Assembly (NCBI RefSeq): GCF_003428645.1
Contig: NZ_QVQH01000037.1
Coordinates: 1 to 32,886 of the forward strand
Origin: Geodermatophilus marinus
Lineage (GTDB): Bacteria > Actinomycetota > Actinomycetes > Mycobacteriales > Geodermatophilaceae
Direction of reading: 5' to 3'
Length of the DNA stretch: 32,886 nt
Below the pieces are notes generated by a model. It worked only from the letters and a program-made list of their open reading frames with translations. It had not been told where the DNA came from and did not search any database. Both the position numbers and the translations under genes were made by a program. Shown one piece after another: positions 16,455 through 25,041 of the stretch (positions are counted from its first letter, which is position 1; the number at the start of each line of letters is the position of its first letter).

Positions 16455-16582
16455 GGCCGTCTCCTCGGTCGTGGTCGGTCGGCGCCACCTTCCTAGCGCA
16501 CGGGGATCCCGGGCCGGGAGACCCGGGGCCCGACGCCCGGGGCGGGGTGAGGCAGGACACGCCCGGGGGAGCGGCGTCCCGG

Positions 16583-16588
16583 TAGGTT
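16583..16588 (+). promoter_or_regulatory. Predicted -10 box (TAGGTT) of leaderless stress-protein gene
   Basis: TAGGTT ends 8 bases before the GTG at 16597, and there is no ribosome site in the gap. The spacing fixes that GTG as the start of the stress-protein/cyclase pair. Confidence 0.5.
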
Positions 16589-16596
16589 GGCCGCCC

Positions 16597-16950
16597 GTGA
16601 GGGCCTACCGCACCGTGGTCGTCGGCACCGACGGGTCCGCCTCCTCGCTGCGCGCGGTGCACCGGGCCGGTGCCCTGCCCGGCGCGGTCGGTGCGCGGCC
16701 GGTCGTCGGCTGCGCCCACCGGCCGCCGCGGGTGGGCCGGAACGGGTACCGCCGGGCGCGGGAGGTGCTCGGCGAGGACGTGCACGAGGTGGTGGCCCCG
16801 GGGCCGGCGGAGGACCGGGAGCGGACCGACCTGCTCGTGGCGGGGAACCGGGGGCCGGGCGGCCTGCGGGGCGGGGTGCTGGGCTCGGGGCCGGCCGGGC
16901 CCACCCGCCGCTCGCCGGTCGACGTCCTGGTCGTCCGCACCACCGGGTGA
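16597..16950 (+). CDS. Universal stress protein with an internal deletion
   Basis: A 117-residue UspA-domain protein, against about 145 for the family. The N-terminal strand R-T-V-V-V-G-T-D-G-S-A-S-S-L-R-A-V and the C-terminal ATP loop G-N-R-G-x9-G-S, ending S-P-V-D-V-L-V-V, are well kept. About 30-35 residues between them (the helix-strand segment after the A-P-G-P-A-E-D stretch) are missing, and the frame is intact. The gene may be an internally deleted, perhaps non-functional paralogue. The last four bases overlap the cyclase start (GTGA), so the cyclase depends on this gene's promoter and translation. Confidence 0.8.
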   Translation: MRAYRTVVVGTDGSASSLRAVHRAGALPGAVGARPVVGCAHRPPRVGRNGYRRAREVLGEDVHEVVAPGPAEDRERTDLLVAGNRGPGGLRGGVLGSGPAGPTRRSPVDVLVVRTTG

Positions 16951-18026
16951 CCGGGCCCGGGGACGCCGCGGGCGAGCCGGAGGCCCGCGAGCTCCTGGAA
17001 CGGCTGCTCCTGGGCGGTCCGCGCCGCTACACCCGCGGGCAGGTGGCGGCGATGGCCGGCATGGAGCCGCGGCGGACGCAGCGCCTCTGGCGGGCCCTCG
17101 GGTTCCCCGACGCGCCCGACGACGCGCTGGTCTTCACCGACGCCGACGTGCAGGCGCTCGGGCTGCTCTCCGCGCTCATCGACGCGGGGTTCGTCGACGA
17201 GGCGACCGAGGCCTCCATCGCCCGGGCCATGGCGCAGTCGCTGGCCCGGCTGGCGGACTGGCAGACCGACATGCTCGGCGAGGTGCTCAGCCGCGGCACC
17301 GACCCGCCCGGCCGGGTGGACCCCGAGCGGGCCGCGGAGAGCACCCGCCGCCTGCTGCCCCTGCTGCGGGCGGTGCAGGACTACGTGTGGCGCCGGCACC
17401 TGGCCGCCAACGCCGAGCGGCTGGTCGGCAGCGCCGGGCCCGGCGACAGCCGCGAGCTCGCCGTGGGCTTCGCCGACCTGGTCGGCTACACCACCCGCAG
17501 CCGCGGGATGGGCGGTCGTGAGCTCGGGGAGATGATCGAGGACTTCGAGGCCACCGCGGCCGAGGTCATCGCCCGCCGCTCCGGCCGCGTGGTCAAGACG
17601 GTGGGGGACGGCGTCCTCTACACCGCCCCCTCGCCGGTCGACGCCGTGGAGATCGGGCTGGAGCTGCCGGTCGCGTGGCGGACCGCGCAGCGGCCGCCGC
17701 TGCGGGTCGGGGCGGCCTACGGGCGGGTGCTGACCCACCTCGGCGACGTCTACTCGCCGGTGGTCAACCTGGCCAGCCGGCTGACCACGATCGCGCGGCC
17801 GGGGGCCCTGCTGGTGGACCGGGAGCTGGCCCGCCGGCTGCGCGGGCTGCCCCGGTTCCGGGTGCGCCCGCTGAACCGGGTGTCGGTGCGCGGCTACGAG
17901 GACCTCCAGCCGTGGTCGGTGCGCCACCGCCCACCCGGCGGGGAGGACCTCGCGGTCGAGGCGATGCTGGACGAGATGGCCGACGACGTGCTCGGCGAGG
18001 GTCCGGACGCGCCCGACCGGCCGTGA
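16947..18026 (+). CDS. Class III adenylate cyclase-like protein with N-terminal regulatory domain
   Basis: A 359-residue protein that probably makes cyclic AMP. Residues 1-150 are helical with a MerR-like R-Y-T-R-G-Q-V-A-A-M-A-G segment and D-A-D-V-Q-A-L-G-L-L, a pattern seen in actinobacterial cyclases of the pH-sensing/Rv1264 sort. The catalytic domain runs from about 165 to 330. It has F-A-D-L-V-G-Y-T (first metal Asp, about residue 175), V-K-T-V-G-D-G-V (substrate Lys and second metal Asp, about 214-220), G-D-V-Y-S-P-V-V-N-L-A-S-R-L (purine-specifying Asp, transition-state Asn and Arg). All catalytic residues appear present. The GTG start overlaps the stress-protein stop, so the two are coupled. 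Confidence 0.88.
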   Translation: MTGPGDAAGEPEARELLERLLLGGPRRYTRGQVAAMAGMEPRRTQRLWRALGFPDAPDDALVFTDADVQALGLLSALIDAGFVDEATEASIARAMAQSLARLADWQTDMLGEVLSRGTDPPGRVDPERAAESTRRLLPLLRAVQDYVWRRHLAANAERLVGSAGPGDSRELAVGFADLVGYTTRSRGMGGRELGEMIEDFEATAAEVIARRSGRVVKTVGDGVLYTAPSPVDAVEIGLELPVAWRTAQRPPLRVGAAYGRVLTHLGDVYSPVVNLASRLTTIARPGALLVDRELARRLRGLPRFRVRPLNRVSVRGYEDLQPWSVRHRPPGGEDLAVEAMLDEMADDVLGEGPDAPDRP

Positions 18027-18075
18027 CCCGGATCACGTTCGCCCCGGACGGGGCGGACCCGGCACCCTGGGCGGC

Positions 18076-19713
<1,638 letters not shown>

Positions 19714-19716
19714 GGG

Positions 19717-20388
19717 TCAGCGGGCCGCCGGCAGGGCCGGCTCGAGGACGCCGGCCACCGCGTACTCGGCCAGGGTGGCCAGCTCGGCGGCGCTCGCCCC
19801 GGCCGACGCCAGCGCCGGCAGCAGGTGCACCTCGACGACGGTCCCGGGCGAGGCGGCCAGCCAGCGCAGCGCGGCGACCCTCGAGCGGCCGGCGGGGGGC
19901 GGGGTCGCCGGGCCCCGGTAGCGGACGGCGACCGGGCACACGGCCGCCCCGGTGGCCGGCGCCGCGACCAGCAGCGCGGGGGAGAACCGGCCCGGCCCGC
20001 CGTCCTCCGTGCGCTCCTCCGGCCGCACCACCACCGACGTCCCGCCGTGCAGGGTCGCGGCGACCCGGGCCGGGACCGCCGGGACCGTCGGGAGGCCGAC
20101 CCCGGCCAGCCGGTCCGGCGACCCGGCCACCACCCCTGCGGGCACGGCGGTCAGCAGGGCGAGGGGGTCCAGCGCCGACACGCTGTTGGCCACCAGCAGC
20201 AGGCCGGTGCCGCCGCGCGGCCAGGCCACCGCGGGCGCGCGCACCTCGACGCGCAGCCCGAGCCCGGTGAGGACCCGGGCGGCGCCGCACACGGAGCGCC
20301 GGCGGCTGCTGCCGACGGGCGGGCGCAGCCGCCCGGCGGCGACGGTGGCGCCGACGCGCAGCCAGCGGCCGGACGGGGGTGCGGTCAC
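19717..20388 (-). CDS. Degenerate PlsC-like lysophospholipid acyltransferase, catalytic His missing
   Basis: A 223-residue protein that follows the 1-acylglycerol-3-phosphate acyltransferase pattern: L-L-L-V-A-N-S-V-S-A-L-D near residues 64-75 matches the V-A-N-H-x4-D block, and V-V-V-R-P-E-E-R-T near 118-126 matches the F-P-E-G-T-R-S block. In this protein the catalytic His of H-x4-D is Ser (codon AGC) and F-P-E-G is R-P-E-E. It is also shorter than usual. It is thus unlikely to be an active acyltransferase unless the chemistry differs; it may be a pseudoenzyme. The frame is open throughout and the GTG start at 20388 has GGGAGG 4 bases upstream, so it is probably expressed. Confidence 0.7.
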   Translation of the reverse strand: MTAPPSGRWLRVGATVAAGRLRPPVGSSRRRSVCGAARVLTGLGLRVEVRAPAVAWPRGGTGLLLVANSVSALDPLALLTAVPAGVVAGSPDRLAGVGLPTVPAVPARVAATLHGGTSVVVRPEERTEDGGPGRFSPALLVAAPATGAAVCPVAVRYRGPATPPPAGRSRVAALRWLAASPGTVVEVHLLPALASAGASAAELATLAEYAVAGVLEPALPAAR

Positions 20389-20408
20389 GGTGCCTCCCGG
20401 GACGCTCG

Positions 20409-20429
20409 GCGGACCCGGGACGGGTCCGC
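20409..20429. terminator. Hairpin downstream of the PHA cluster
   Basis: A perfect 8-bp stem, GCGGACCC/GGGTCCGC (20409-20416 and 20422-20429), with a 5-base loop lies 79 bases beyond the GNAT stop at 20508. It probably ends the PhaC-GNAT transcript before the acyltransferase gene. No T-run is present. Confidence 0.5.
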
Positions 20430-20507
20430 GTGCCCCCGAGGGTGGCTCGCCGAGGTGACCGCGCGGGAACGCCCGGACGGCGGCCGGACGTCGATCCGGG
20501 GATCTGC

Positions 20508-21068
20508 TCAGGACGGCTCGCCGAGCGCCTCGGGCAGGCCCACCGCGCTCATCCCCGCCCAGGTGTCGCCGACGTGGTGGGCGAGGACCATCAGGTCGCG
20601 CAGGTGCCCGTCGCGGTCGCGGATGTGGTCGACGAGCAGCGCCTCCCCGGTGAACCCCAGGTCGGTGAACAGCGCCAGGGCCGCGCCCTGCTCGGCGACC
20701 ACCTCCACCACCAGCTTGGTGAGCCCGGCCTCGACCGCCTGGACCAGCGCGTGCCGGGCCAGCGCCCGGCCCAGCCCGCTGCCGCGGGCCCCGGGGGCCA
20801 CGACCAGCCGGACCTCCCCGACGTGGTCGGACCAGCCGGGCAGGCGCAGCACCGCGACGTACCCGGCGACGACGTCCCCGGCGCTCCCGCCGTCCTCGAC
20901 GGCGACCCAGCGGCGGGTGCCCGGCGTGCCCCCGGCCGCCCAGCCGCGCACCACCTCGGCGTCGGTCACGTCGTCGCGGATGAAGGTCCGGTCGCCCTCG
21001 GGCAGGTCGGCGAAGAAGCGCAGCAGCGCGTCGCAGTGCGCGGGGGTCAGGTCGACGACGTCAGCCAC
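20508..21068 (-). CDS. GNAT family N-acetyltransferase
   Basis: A 186-residue acetyltransferase. The fold elements are an N-terminal A-D-V-V-D-L-T-P-A-H-C-D-A-L segment, the strand V-G-E-V-R-L-V-V-A-P and the acetyl-CoA loop A-R-G-S-G-L-G-R-A-L near residue 95-104, then A-L-A-L-F-T-D-L-G-F near 131-140. The substrate is unknown; a protein or small-molecule amine is possible. The GTG start at 21068 lies within the end of phaC (8-base overlap) and has GGAGG 7 bases upstream, so it is co-transcribed with the polyester synthase. No link to PHA metabolism is established. Confidence 0.86.
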   Translation of the reverse strand: MADVVDLTPAHCDALLRFFADLPEGDRTFIRDDVTDAEVVRGWAAGGTPGTRRWVAVEDGGSAGDVVAGYVAVLRLPGWSDHVGEVRLVVAPGARGSGLGRALARHALVQAVEAGLTKLVVEVVAEQGAALALFTDLGFTGEALLVDHIRDRDGHLRDLMVLAHHVGDTWAGMSAVGLPEALGEPS

Positions 21069-22194
21069 GCGTGTCCTCCCGGGCGCCCTCCACCGGCTCG
21101 CTGCGCCGCCGGAGGAAGTCGATGATGGTCGGGACCGTGGTCCGGGCGGCGGTCCGGCCGACGACCAGGCCCATGTGCCCGGCCGGCAGCCGCAGCTCGT
21201 GCTTGTCGGTGGAGCCGACCAGGTCGACCAGCGGCGCGGTCGCCTCCGGCGGCACGATGTGGTCGCGGTCGGCCCGCACGGTGAGGAACGGCACCCGGAT
21301 GTCCGCCAGGTGCACCCGGTCGCCGCCGACGCTCAGCCGGTCGGTGACCATCCCGTTGTCGCGCACCAGCATCCGCACGGTCTCCTCCGCGGCGGCGCCC
21401 GGGAAGGGCACGTGGTCGTCGGCCCAGCCGGTCATGGCCTGGTAGCCGGCGACGTACCGGTCGTCCCAGAGCTTCTCCCACAGGGTCACGTAGCGGGTCA
21501 CCTCGGCGGTGGGGGTGAGCGCGCGGAAGCCCTGGACGACGACGCGGGGCGGCACGTTGCCGTCGGCGTCGAGCACGTCGCGGACCTCCAGGCCCCCGAC
21601 GCGGAACAGGTCCGACAGCGGCCCCATCCGGCGGAAGTCCACCGGGGTCGCCAGGACGGTCAGGCTGCGCACCGGGGTGTCGGGGTGGTGCGCGGCGTGC
21701 AGCAGGGCGAGGTCCCCGCCGAAGCAGTAGCCGAAGAGGGTGACCTCGTCGGCGCCGGTGACCTCGAGCACCCGGTCGATGCCCGCCGGGATGTAGTCGT
21801 CGACGTAGTCCTCGAGGGTGTTGGCCGCGTCCCGCGCGTCCGGCTCGCCCCAGTCGAGCATCCAGACGTCGAAGCCGGCGGTGAGCAGCTGCTCGACGAA
21901 GCTGTTGCCCCGGGCCAGGTCGAGCACGTAGCTGCGGCTGACCAGGCTGAAGACGATGAGCAGCGGTGGGGACCACCGGACCCCGCCGTGGACCTCGGGG
22001 TCGTTGCGGTAGCGCCACAGCTGGGTGCGGCCGCGCTGCCAGACGACGTCCTTCGGGGTGGTGCCGACCTGGGGCCGGTCGATGCCGCCGACGAGCTTGA
22101 GGCCGTTACGCGCGCGGAGGGCGTTGCGCTCCACGTCGCGCCGGACGCGGTCGAGGACCGTCTGCGGGGTGGGCAGGGTGGGCAGGGTGGGCAT
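21061..22194 (-). CDS. phaC: Polyhydroxyalkanoate synthase-like alpha/beta hydrolase (class III PhaC-like)
   Basis: Joins hydroxyacyl-CoA units into storage polyester. The 377-residue protein has the lipase-like box G-Y-C-F-G-G (nucleophile Cys near residue 150), D-W-G near 113-116, the catalytic Asp in R-A-D-R-D-H-I and the His in P-A-G-H-M-G-L, all in the right order. The length (about 370) is that of class III/IV synthases, which need a small partner subunit. That partner is likely the coiled-coil protein coded just upstream, whose last 89 bases overlap this gene. The ATG at 22194 is the only start upstream of the conserved V-L-D-R-V-R-R-D-V-E-R helix, so the overlap seems genuine. Confidence 0.85.
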   Translation of the reverse strand: MPTLPTLPTPQTVLDRVRRDVERNALRARNGLKLVGGIDRPQVGTTPKDVVWQRGRTQLWRYRNDPEVHGGVRWSPPLLIVFSLVSRSYVLDLARGNSFVEQLLTAGFDVWMLDWGEPDARDAANTLEDYVDDYIPAGIDRVLEVTGADEVTLFGYCFGGDLALLHAAHHPDTPVRSLTVLATPVDFRRMGPLSDLFRVGGLEVRDVLDADGNVPPRVVVQGFRALTPTAEVTRYVTLWEKLWDDRYVAGYQAMTGWADDHVPFPGAAAEETVRMLVRDNGMVTDRLSVGGDRVHLADIRVPFLTVRADRDHIVPPEATAPLVDLVGSTDKHELRLPAGHMGLVVGRTAARTTVPTIIDFLRRRSEPVEGAREDTRG

Positions 22195-22501
22195 CGGACT
22201 CCTCGCGGGTGCGGGCTCGCTGGGCCTCGAGCTGCAGGGTCAGCCGCCGGACCTCCCGGTCCAGGGCGCCGACCTGCGCCCGGAGCCGGTGGACGTCGGT
22301 GCCGGCCGGCAGGTTGAGCAGGTGCCAGGCGCGGGTGCTGGCGCCGCGCGCCGAGGCGAGGGCCAGGGTGGTGGCCCGCCGCAGCAGCGCGGCGCCGACC
22401 GCGAAGGTCTCGGTGCGCACGAACTCCTCCGCGCGCGGGGTGACCCGGCGCTCGGCGGCGTCGAACGCCTGCCGCCACAGCGGCGGTCGTGCGTCGGCCA
22501 T
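22106..22501 (-). CDS. Small helical coiled-coil protein, PhaE/phasin-like partner of PhaC
   Basis: A 131-residue protein, almost all helix. It has an amphipathic N-terminal segment (R-T-E-T-F-A-V-G-A-A-L-L-R-R-A-T-T-L), then D-V-H-R-L-R-A-Q-V-G-A-L-D-R-E-V-R-R-L-T-L-Q-L heptads near residues 70-95 that form a coiled coil, as in PhaE, PhaR or phasin proteins. The last 30 residues (H-P-A-H-P-A-H-P-A then Arg/Pro-rich) are coded by the same DNA as the PhaC N-terminus in another frame. The ATG at 22501 has GGGAG 4 bases upstream. The PhaE role is inference from position and coiled coil, not from a clear sequence match; a phasin is equally possible. Confidence 0.62.
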   Translation of the reverse strand: MADARPPLWRQAFDAAERRVTPRAEEFVRTETFAVGAALLRRATTLALASARGASTRAWHLLNLPAGTDVHRLRAQVGALDREVRRLTLQLEAQRARTREESDAHPAHPAHPADGPRPRPARRGAQRPPRA

Positions 22502-22523
22502 GTGTCTCCCTTCCTCGTGTCCC

Positions 22524-22640
22524 GGCCCCGTCCAGGGCACCGCCCCGAGCTCGGACGGCCCCCTTGCCGGGTCCCGGTGCGAGCCCGCGAGTGGCGGGGG
22601 GCAAGGGGGTCCTTCAAGGGGAGGACGGGGTCCTCTCTCA
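22524..22640 (-). repeat. Intergenic palindromic element, copy B (long form with nested hairpin)
   Basis: A 117-bp element whose outer ends GGCCCCGTCC (22524-22533) and GGACGGGGTCC (22623-22633) pair. A second hairpin of the same design lies inside: a perfect 10-bp stem CCCCCTTGCC/GGCAAGGGGG (22559-22568 and 22600-22609) around a GAGCCCGCGAG-containing loop. On the minus strand it starts with the TGA of the acyl-CoA dehydrogenase gene. The inner hairpin repeats the plan of copy A with different but still pairing arm bases. Confidence 0.75.
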
Positions 22641-23861
22641 GGTGAAGGCGCTCATCCCGGTGATGTCCCGGCCGACGATGAGCGTCTGCACCGTCTCGGT
22701 GCCCTCGAACGTGTGGATGGCCTCGATGTCGGCCATGTGCCGGATGACGTGGTTCTGCAGCAGGATCCCGTTGCCGCCGAGCAGGTCGCGCGCCTCGGCG
22801 AGGATCTCGCGCGCCGTCCGGGTGTTGTGCATCTTGGCCAGCCCGGCGACGGTCGGCGACAGCCGCCCGGCCTCGGCCAGCCGGCCGATCTGCATGCAGT
22901 AGAGCTGCATGCCGGTCAGCGCGGCGAGCATGCGCACCAGGCGCTCCTGGACGATCTGGAAGCCCGCGAGCGGCTTGCCGAACTGCCGGCGCTCCTTGGC
23001 GTAGGTGAGGGCGGCCTCGTACCCGGCGGTCGCGTGGCCCAGGGCCATCCAGGCGCAGGCGCTCCGGGTGGTGGCCAGCACCCGGCCGGTGTCGGCGAAG
23101 CTGTGCGCCCCCTGCAGCCGGTTCTCCTCCGGCACCCGCACCCCGCGCAGCTCGATGTCGGCCTGCCACACCGAGCGCAGCGACATCTTGCCGGTGATGA
23201 CCGAGGCCTCGTACCCCTCGGCCGGGGTCTCGACGACGAAGCCCTTGACCTGGCCGTCGGCCGCGTCGCGCGCCCACACGACCACGAGGTCGGCCAGCGT
23301 GCCGTTGCCGATCCACCGCTTGGCGCCGTCGAGGACCCAGGTGTCGCCCTCGCGGCGGGCGGAGGTCTCCAGCGCGACGGAGTCCGAGCCGTGGTGCGGC
23401 TCGGTGAGGGCGAACGCGCCGATCTTGTCCAGCGTCGCCATCGCCGGCAGCCAGCGGGCCTTCTGCTCCTCCGAGCCGCACATGTCGACCGACTGCATCG
23501 CCAGCCCGGCGTGCACGCCGAGGAAGGTGCCCAGGCTGCCGTCGCCGCGGTGCAGCTCCATGTGCACCAGCCCCGCGGCCATCGGGCTCATCTCGGCCGA
23601 GCCGTAGCCCTTGATGCTCTCGCCGACGACGCCGAGCTCCGGCAGCCGGCGGATCAGCGGCCACGCCACCTCGGCACGCTCCCAGTAGTCACCGGCGACC
23701 GGGACCACCTCGGCGTCGACGAAGCGGCGGACGGCGATGAACCGTTCCCACTGCTCGTCGGTGAACTGGTCGCGCACCGAGAAGAAGTCGGTGCCCAGCG
23801 CCTCGCCCAGGTGGCTGGTGTCCACGGGCTGCGCGGTCTGCGGGGGAGCCTGCGGTGTCAT
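22638..23861 (-). CDS. Acyl-CoA dehydrogenase, glutaryl-CoA dehydrogenase-like
   Basis: A 407-residue FAD enzyme that oxidises an acyl-CoA. It carries the family blocks: F-A-L-T-E-P-H-H-G-S-D (about 148-158), W-I-G-N-G-T near 180, R-R-Q-F-G-K-P-L-A-G-F-Q near 290 and D-L-L-G-G-N-G-I-L near 365. The C-terminal I-H-T-F-E-G-T-E-T block holds the catalytic Glu in the position used by glutaryl-CoA dehydrogenases (lysine/tryptophan degradation), and I-V-G-R-D-I-T-G follows. Substrate specificity is inferred from that resemblance. The ATG at 23861 has GGAGG 7 bases upstream and overlaps the stop of a small upstream ORF (ATGA). Its own stop begins palindromic element B. Confidence 0.9.
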   Translation of the reverse strand: MTPQAPPQTAQPVDTSHLGEALGTDFFSVRDQFTDEQWERFIAVRRFVDAEVVPVAGDYWERAEVAWPLIRRLPELGVVGESIKGYGSAEMSPMAAGLVHMELHRGDGSLGTFLGVHAGLAMQSVDMCGSEEQKARWLPAMATLDKIGAFALTEPHHGSDSVALETSARREGDTWVLDGAKRWIGNGTLADLVVVWARDAADGQVKGFVVETPAEGYEASVITGKMSLRSVWQADIELRGVRVPEENRLQGAHSFADTGRVLATTRSACAWMALGHATAGYEAALTYAKERRQFGKPLAGFQIVQERLVRMLAALTGMQLYCMQIGRLAEAGRLSPTVAGLAKMHNTRTAREILAEARDLLGGNGILLQNHVIRHMADIEAIHTFEGTETVQTLIVGRDITGMSAFT

Positions 23862-24064
23862 CGTGCGACCTCCGGGGGGATCTCGACGGCGCGGCCCAGG
23901 ATCGTCCCGGTCGCGCCCTCGGGCAATCTCGCCCGCAGGCCCGCGGTCACGCCGGCGGCGGTGTCGCGGGACCCGTCGTGGGCCGGGACGGCGGCGCCCA
24001 CGCGGAGCCCGGCCCGGTCGCCGTGGCCCGCGGTCGTGCCGACCAGGGGCTGTGCGGGGTCCAC
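23858..24064 (-). CDS. Small hypothetical protein upstream of the acyl-CoA dehydrogenase
   Basis: A 68-residue frame starting at GTG 24064 with AGGAGG 10-12 bases upstream and ending with a TGA that overlaps the dehydrogenase ATG (ATGA). The protein is Gly/Ala/Arg-rich with no hydrophobic helix or known motif. The middle has A-A-G-V-T-A-G-L-R-A and the end I-L-G-R-A-V-E-I-P-P-E-V. The overlap and ribosome site favour a real leader gene coupled to the dehydrogenase; the weak composition leaves open that it is chance. I do not recognise a family. Confidence 0.4.
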   Translation of the reverse strand: MDPAQPLVGTTAGHGDRAGLRVGAAVPAHDGSRDTAAGVTAGLRARLPEGATGTILGRAVEIPPEVAR

Positions 24065-24238
24065 CGCGGGGCCTCCTCCTGCAGGGGACGGGACCCGGCC
24101 CTACCCCGGCCGACCGCGGTCTACCCCGCGTCCCGGCCGTCCTCGTTCCGGATCCCCCGGGTGGTCCGGGTACCGGAGTGGCGCGCCGGCCCGGCCCGGG
24201 ACAGGCTCGCTGCGGACCACCTCGACGACGGGAGCGGC

Positions 24239-25009
24239 ATGAGCGACAGGACGATCCTCGACATGTTCCGGCTGGACGACCGGGTGGCGATCGTGACCGG
24301 CGCCTCCTCGGGCCTGGGCGCGGTGTTCGCCCGGGCGCTTGCCGAGGCCGGCTGCGACGTGGCGCTGGGGGCGCGCCGCGAGGACCGGCTGGCCGGGACG
24401 AAGCAGGCCGTCGAGGCGGCCGGCCGGCGGGCGCTCACCGTGCGCACCGACGTCTCCCGGCCCGAGGACTGCCAGGCGCTGGTCGACGCGGCGATGGCCG
24501 AGTTCGGCAAGGTCGACGTCCTGGTCAACAACGCCGGGGTGGGGACGGCCGTGCCGGCCACCCGAGAGAGCCCGGAGCAGTTCCGCCAGGTCGTCGACGT
24601 GAACCTCAACGGCTGCTACTGGATGGCCCAGGCCTGCGGGCGGGTGATGCAGCCGGGCAGCTCCATCGTGAACATCTCCAGCATCCTGGGGCTGACCACC
24701 GCCGGGCTGCCGCAGGCCGCCTACGCCGCCAGCAAGGCCGGGCTCATCGGGCTGACCCGCGACCTCGCCCAGCAGTGGACCGGCCGCAAGGGCATCCGGG
24801 TCAACGCCCTCGCACCGGGGTTCTTCGAGTCCGAGATGACCGACCAGTACCCGGAGGGCTACATCGAGGGCCAGCTGTCCCGCGTGCTCGTGGGCCGCAA
24901 GGGCGACCCCGACGAGCTCGCCGCCGCGCTGGTCTTCCTCGTCAGCGACGCCGGCGGCTACGTCACCGGGACCACGCTGCCGGTCGAGGGGGGCATGCTC
25001 ACCAGCTGA
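24239..25009 (+). CDS. Short-chain dehydrogenase/reductase (SDR)
   Basis: A 256-residue classical SDR that should reduce or oxidise a carbonyl/alcohol with NAD(P). Visible are the nucleotide loop T-G-A-S-S-G-L-G (residues 20-27), N-N-A-G-V-G near 98-103, catalytic Ser in N-I-S-S-I near 144-148, Y-A-A-S-K (about 160-164) and the C-terminal P-V-E-G-G-M. All four catalytic positions are kept. Arg in A-R-R-E-D after strand 2 hints at NADPH use. The ATG at 24239 has GGAG 4 bases upstream. It stands alone between the divergent dehydrogenase unit and the GH16-like gene; the substrate is unknown. Confidence 0.92.
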   Translation: MSDRTILDMFRLDDRVAIVTGASSGLGAVFARALAEAGCDVALGARREDRLAGTKQAVEAAGRRALTVRTDVSRPEDCQALVDAAMAEFGKVDVLVNNAGVGTAVPATRESPEQFRQVVDVNLNGCYWMAQACGRVMQPGSSIVNISSILGLTTAGLPQAAYAASKAGLIGLTRDLAQQWTGRKGIRVNALAPGFFESEMTDQYPEGYIEGQLSRVLVGRKGDPDELAAALVFLVSDAGGYVTGTTLPVEGGMLTS

Positions 25010-25029
25010 CGACGCCCGGGGGCGGTCCC

Positions 25030-25035
25030 TAGGCT
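25030..25035 (+). promoter_or_regulatory. Predicted -10 box (TAGGCT) of leaderless GH16-like gene
   Basis: TAGGCT ends 6 bases before the GTG at 25042, in the 32-base gap after the SDR gene. The close spacing leaves no room for a ribosome site. Confidence 0.5.
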
Positions 25036-25041
25036 GCCCCC

